From: Chitinophagales bacterium
Lineage (GTDB): Bacteria > Bacteroidota > Bacteroidia > Chitinophagales > CAIODY01
Reading direction: 5' to 3'
NCBI GenBank assembly: GCA_947452995.1
Contig: CANGEV010000011.1
Span: 1-64,000, forward strand
Length of the DNA: 64,000 bases
In this document: positions 62,749 to 64,000 of the stretch, in pieces
How positions within the stretch are numbered: position 1 is the first letter of the stretch
How the letters are laid out: each line of letters opens with the position of its first letter
Program-made: the position numbers and the translations under genes
Notes under the pieces: model-generated
Databases searched by the model: none
The model's input: the letters and a program-made list of their open reading frames with translations, nothing else
What the model was told of the DNA's origin: nothing

Positions 62749-64000
62749 ATGTCGAAAAAAAATAATACCGTGTTGGAATGCTCTTTTTGTGGTAAAAAAG
62801 CCACTGAAGCAGCAATGATGATTGGAGGAGGACTCTCTAATATTTGTGATGAATGTGTGGAACGTGCCCATGAGATGGTGATTCAGGAGGTGAAGGGTGG
62901 TCGTCCTAGCTTAGGAAAGTCTGTCCTTTCTGTTCCTAGCTTACCAAAAGAAGTGAAGCCAAAGGATATTAAGCTTTACCTCGATCAGTATGTAATTGGT
63001 CAGGATGATGCGAAGAAATCGTTGGCTGTAGCCGTTTATAACCACTTTAAGCGTATCTCTCAACCATTGAATGACGAAATCGAAATTGAAAAGTCGAACC
63101 TAGTTATGATTGGTCAGACCGGTACGGGTAAAACGCTTCTAGCGCGTACGGTGGCGAAGTATTTGAATTTGCCTTTTGCGATTGTGGATGCGACGGTATT
63201 CACAGAAGCGGGATATGTAGGCGAAGACGTTGAAAGCATCTTGACACGTTTGTTGCAAGTGTGTGATTATAACGTAGAGCAAGCAGAACATGGCATCGTG
63301 TATATTGACGAAGTTGATAAATTAGGTCGTCGTGGCGATAACCCAAGTATTACTAAAGATGTGAGTGGGGAAGGTGTTCAACAATCTTTGTTGAAACTTT
63401 TAGAAGGAACGGAAGTACTAGTACCGCCACATGGTGGTCGTAAGCATCCGGAGCAGAAGTTGATTAAAGTGAATACAAAAAATATCTTGTTCATTTGCGG
63501 TGGTGCTTTCGATGGCATCGAACGTATCATCAGCTCGCGTGTACAGAGTCGTTCAATCGGTTATGGCTCGCAAGATGAATTGAATGAAGAGGATAAGAAA
63601 AATGTCTTGCAGTTTATCAATCAAAATGACTTGAAGAAGTTTGGTTTGATACCGGAGTTGGTGGGTCGTATGCCGGTGGTGGTTGCTTTGGATCAGTTAG
63701 ATATTCCTGCCTTGCGCATGATCTTGACAGAACCTAAGAATGCGATTATCAAGCAGTATAAGCGTTTGTTTGCTTTGGAAGGTATTGAATTAACGGTAGC
63801 AGAAGATGTGCTAGATTTTATTGCGGAGCAAGCCTTTGAAAACAAGCTAGGAGCACGTGGTTTACGCAGTATGTGTGAGCTGTTGATGGCTGACTTGATG
63901 TACGAATTACCTAGCGGAGACGTTGCTGCGTTTACGCTTACAATGGATTATGCGGCCAACAAATTGACCGGAAAAATCCTGAAAAAATTGAAAGCGGCTT
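62749..64000 (+). CDS. clpX: ClpX, ATP-binding unfoldase of the Clp protease, 3' end beyond window
   Basis: 417 codons are visible and the frame is still open. The N-terminal zinc finger is intact (CSFCGKKA ... NICDECVE). The AAA+ core has Walker A GQTGTGKTLLARTVA, Walker B GIVYIDEVDKL, the ClpX segment FTEAGYVGEDVESI, sensor I in LFICGGAFDGIE and sensor II LGARGLRSM. The pore-side IGF-type loop appears as SRSIGYGSQ, IGY rather than IGF. ClpX feeds substrates to ClpP. No clpP gene precedes it here. Near full length (the family is about 410-425 residues), so only a few codons are missing. Confidence 0.96.
   Translation, partial: MSKKNNTVLECSFCGKKATEAAMMIGGGLSNICDECVERAHEMVIQEVKGGRPSLGKSVLSVPSLPKEVKPKDIKLYLDQYVIGQDDAKKSLAVAVYNHFKRISQPLNDEIEIEKSNLVMIGQTGTGKTLLARTVAKYLNLPFAIVDATVFTEAGYVGEDVESILTRLLQVCDYNVEQAEHGIVYIDEVDKLGRRGDNPSITKDVSGEGVQQSLLKLLEGTEVLVPPHGGRKHPEQKLIKVNTKNILFICGGAFDGIERIISSRVQSRSIGYGSQDELNEEDKKNVLQFINQNDLKKFGLIPELVGRMPVVVALDQLDIPALRMILTEPKNAIIKQYKRLFALEGIELTVAEDVLDFIAEQAFENKLGARGLRSMCELLMADLMYELPSGDVAAFTLTMDYAANKLTGKILKKLKAA

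Overview
The window is chromosomal DNA of a member of the phylum Bacteroidota. The evidence is a type IX secretion (T9SS) gene set (gldJ, porU, porV, porX and two porP/sprF genes), T9SS-type C-terminal domains, a TonB receptor with a carboxypeptidase-regulatory-like N-terminus, and many copies of the Bacteroidota -7 promoter box TAnnTTTG. The order cannot be fixed from sequence alone; a gliding or formerly gliding relative of Chitinophagales, Cytophagales or Sphingobacteriales is plausible. Both edges cut genes: a giant secreted adhesin at the left and clpX at the right. I see no rRNA, tRNA, CRISPR array, insertion sequence or prophage.

Layout. 1-5527 (minus): a PorP/SprF-like gene followed after 9 bp by a very large secreted protein whose visible end is made of 225-bp tandem repeats. 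5782-11441 (plus): a DoxX/MauE-thioredoxin fusion, a VWA protein, a START-domain protein, tcdA and two tandem paralogous outer-membrane-like proteins. 11515-13061 (minus): a diheme-type lipoprotein and thiL. 13195-20974 (plus): a small acidic exported protein, a SulP transporter, an outer-membrane porin, dabA and dabB, which together look like an inorganic-carbon uptake operon. 20961-28965 (minus): a lamin-tail secreted protein, an S8 protease with a T9SS tail, an MscS channel, a VanZ-like protein and gcvH. 29047-35319: hemW, gltX and several uncharacterised envelope proteins. 35430-44319: the T9SS locus gldJ, porP/sprF, porU and porV, followed by ispF and queE. 44322-52175: an MBL-fold hydrolase, purA, a histone-like protein, a pabB-like gene with no normal start codon, a PAP2 phosphatase, a PLP enzyme and an unusual DsbA-like/winged-helix/FAD-monooxygenase fusion. 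52305-57768 (plus): ruvX, def, a family 2 glycosyltransferase, porX, tsaE and ald. 57769-58564: a 0.8-kb non-coding stretch packed with perfect palindromes. 58565-64000: a TonB receptor, crcB, an unknown polytopic protein and clpX.

How the genes work together. The T9SS parts form one system: PorV shuttles cargo, PorU is the sortase-like protease, GldJ is a lipoprotein of the motor/ring assembly, PorX is the regulator, and PorP/SprF proteins support type B cargo. The probable cargo is also here: the repeat adhesin, the S8 protease and the lamin-tail protein. The DAB cluster combines an outer-membrane porin, a sodium- or proton-coupled SulP carrier and the DabA-DabB energy-coupled carbonic-anhydrase-like pump, so it could bring bicarbonate or CO2 across both membranes of an apparently heterotrophic cell.

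Transcription signals are unusually readable. In at least seven genes the TAnnTTTG box lies only 4-5 nt before the start codon, which predicts leaderless mRNAs and resolves several start sites. Strong hairpin-plus-T terminators separate the convergent gene pairs.
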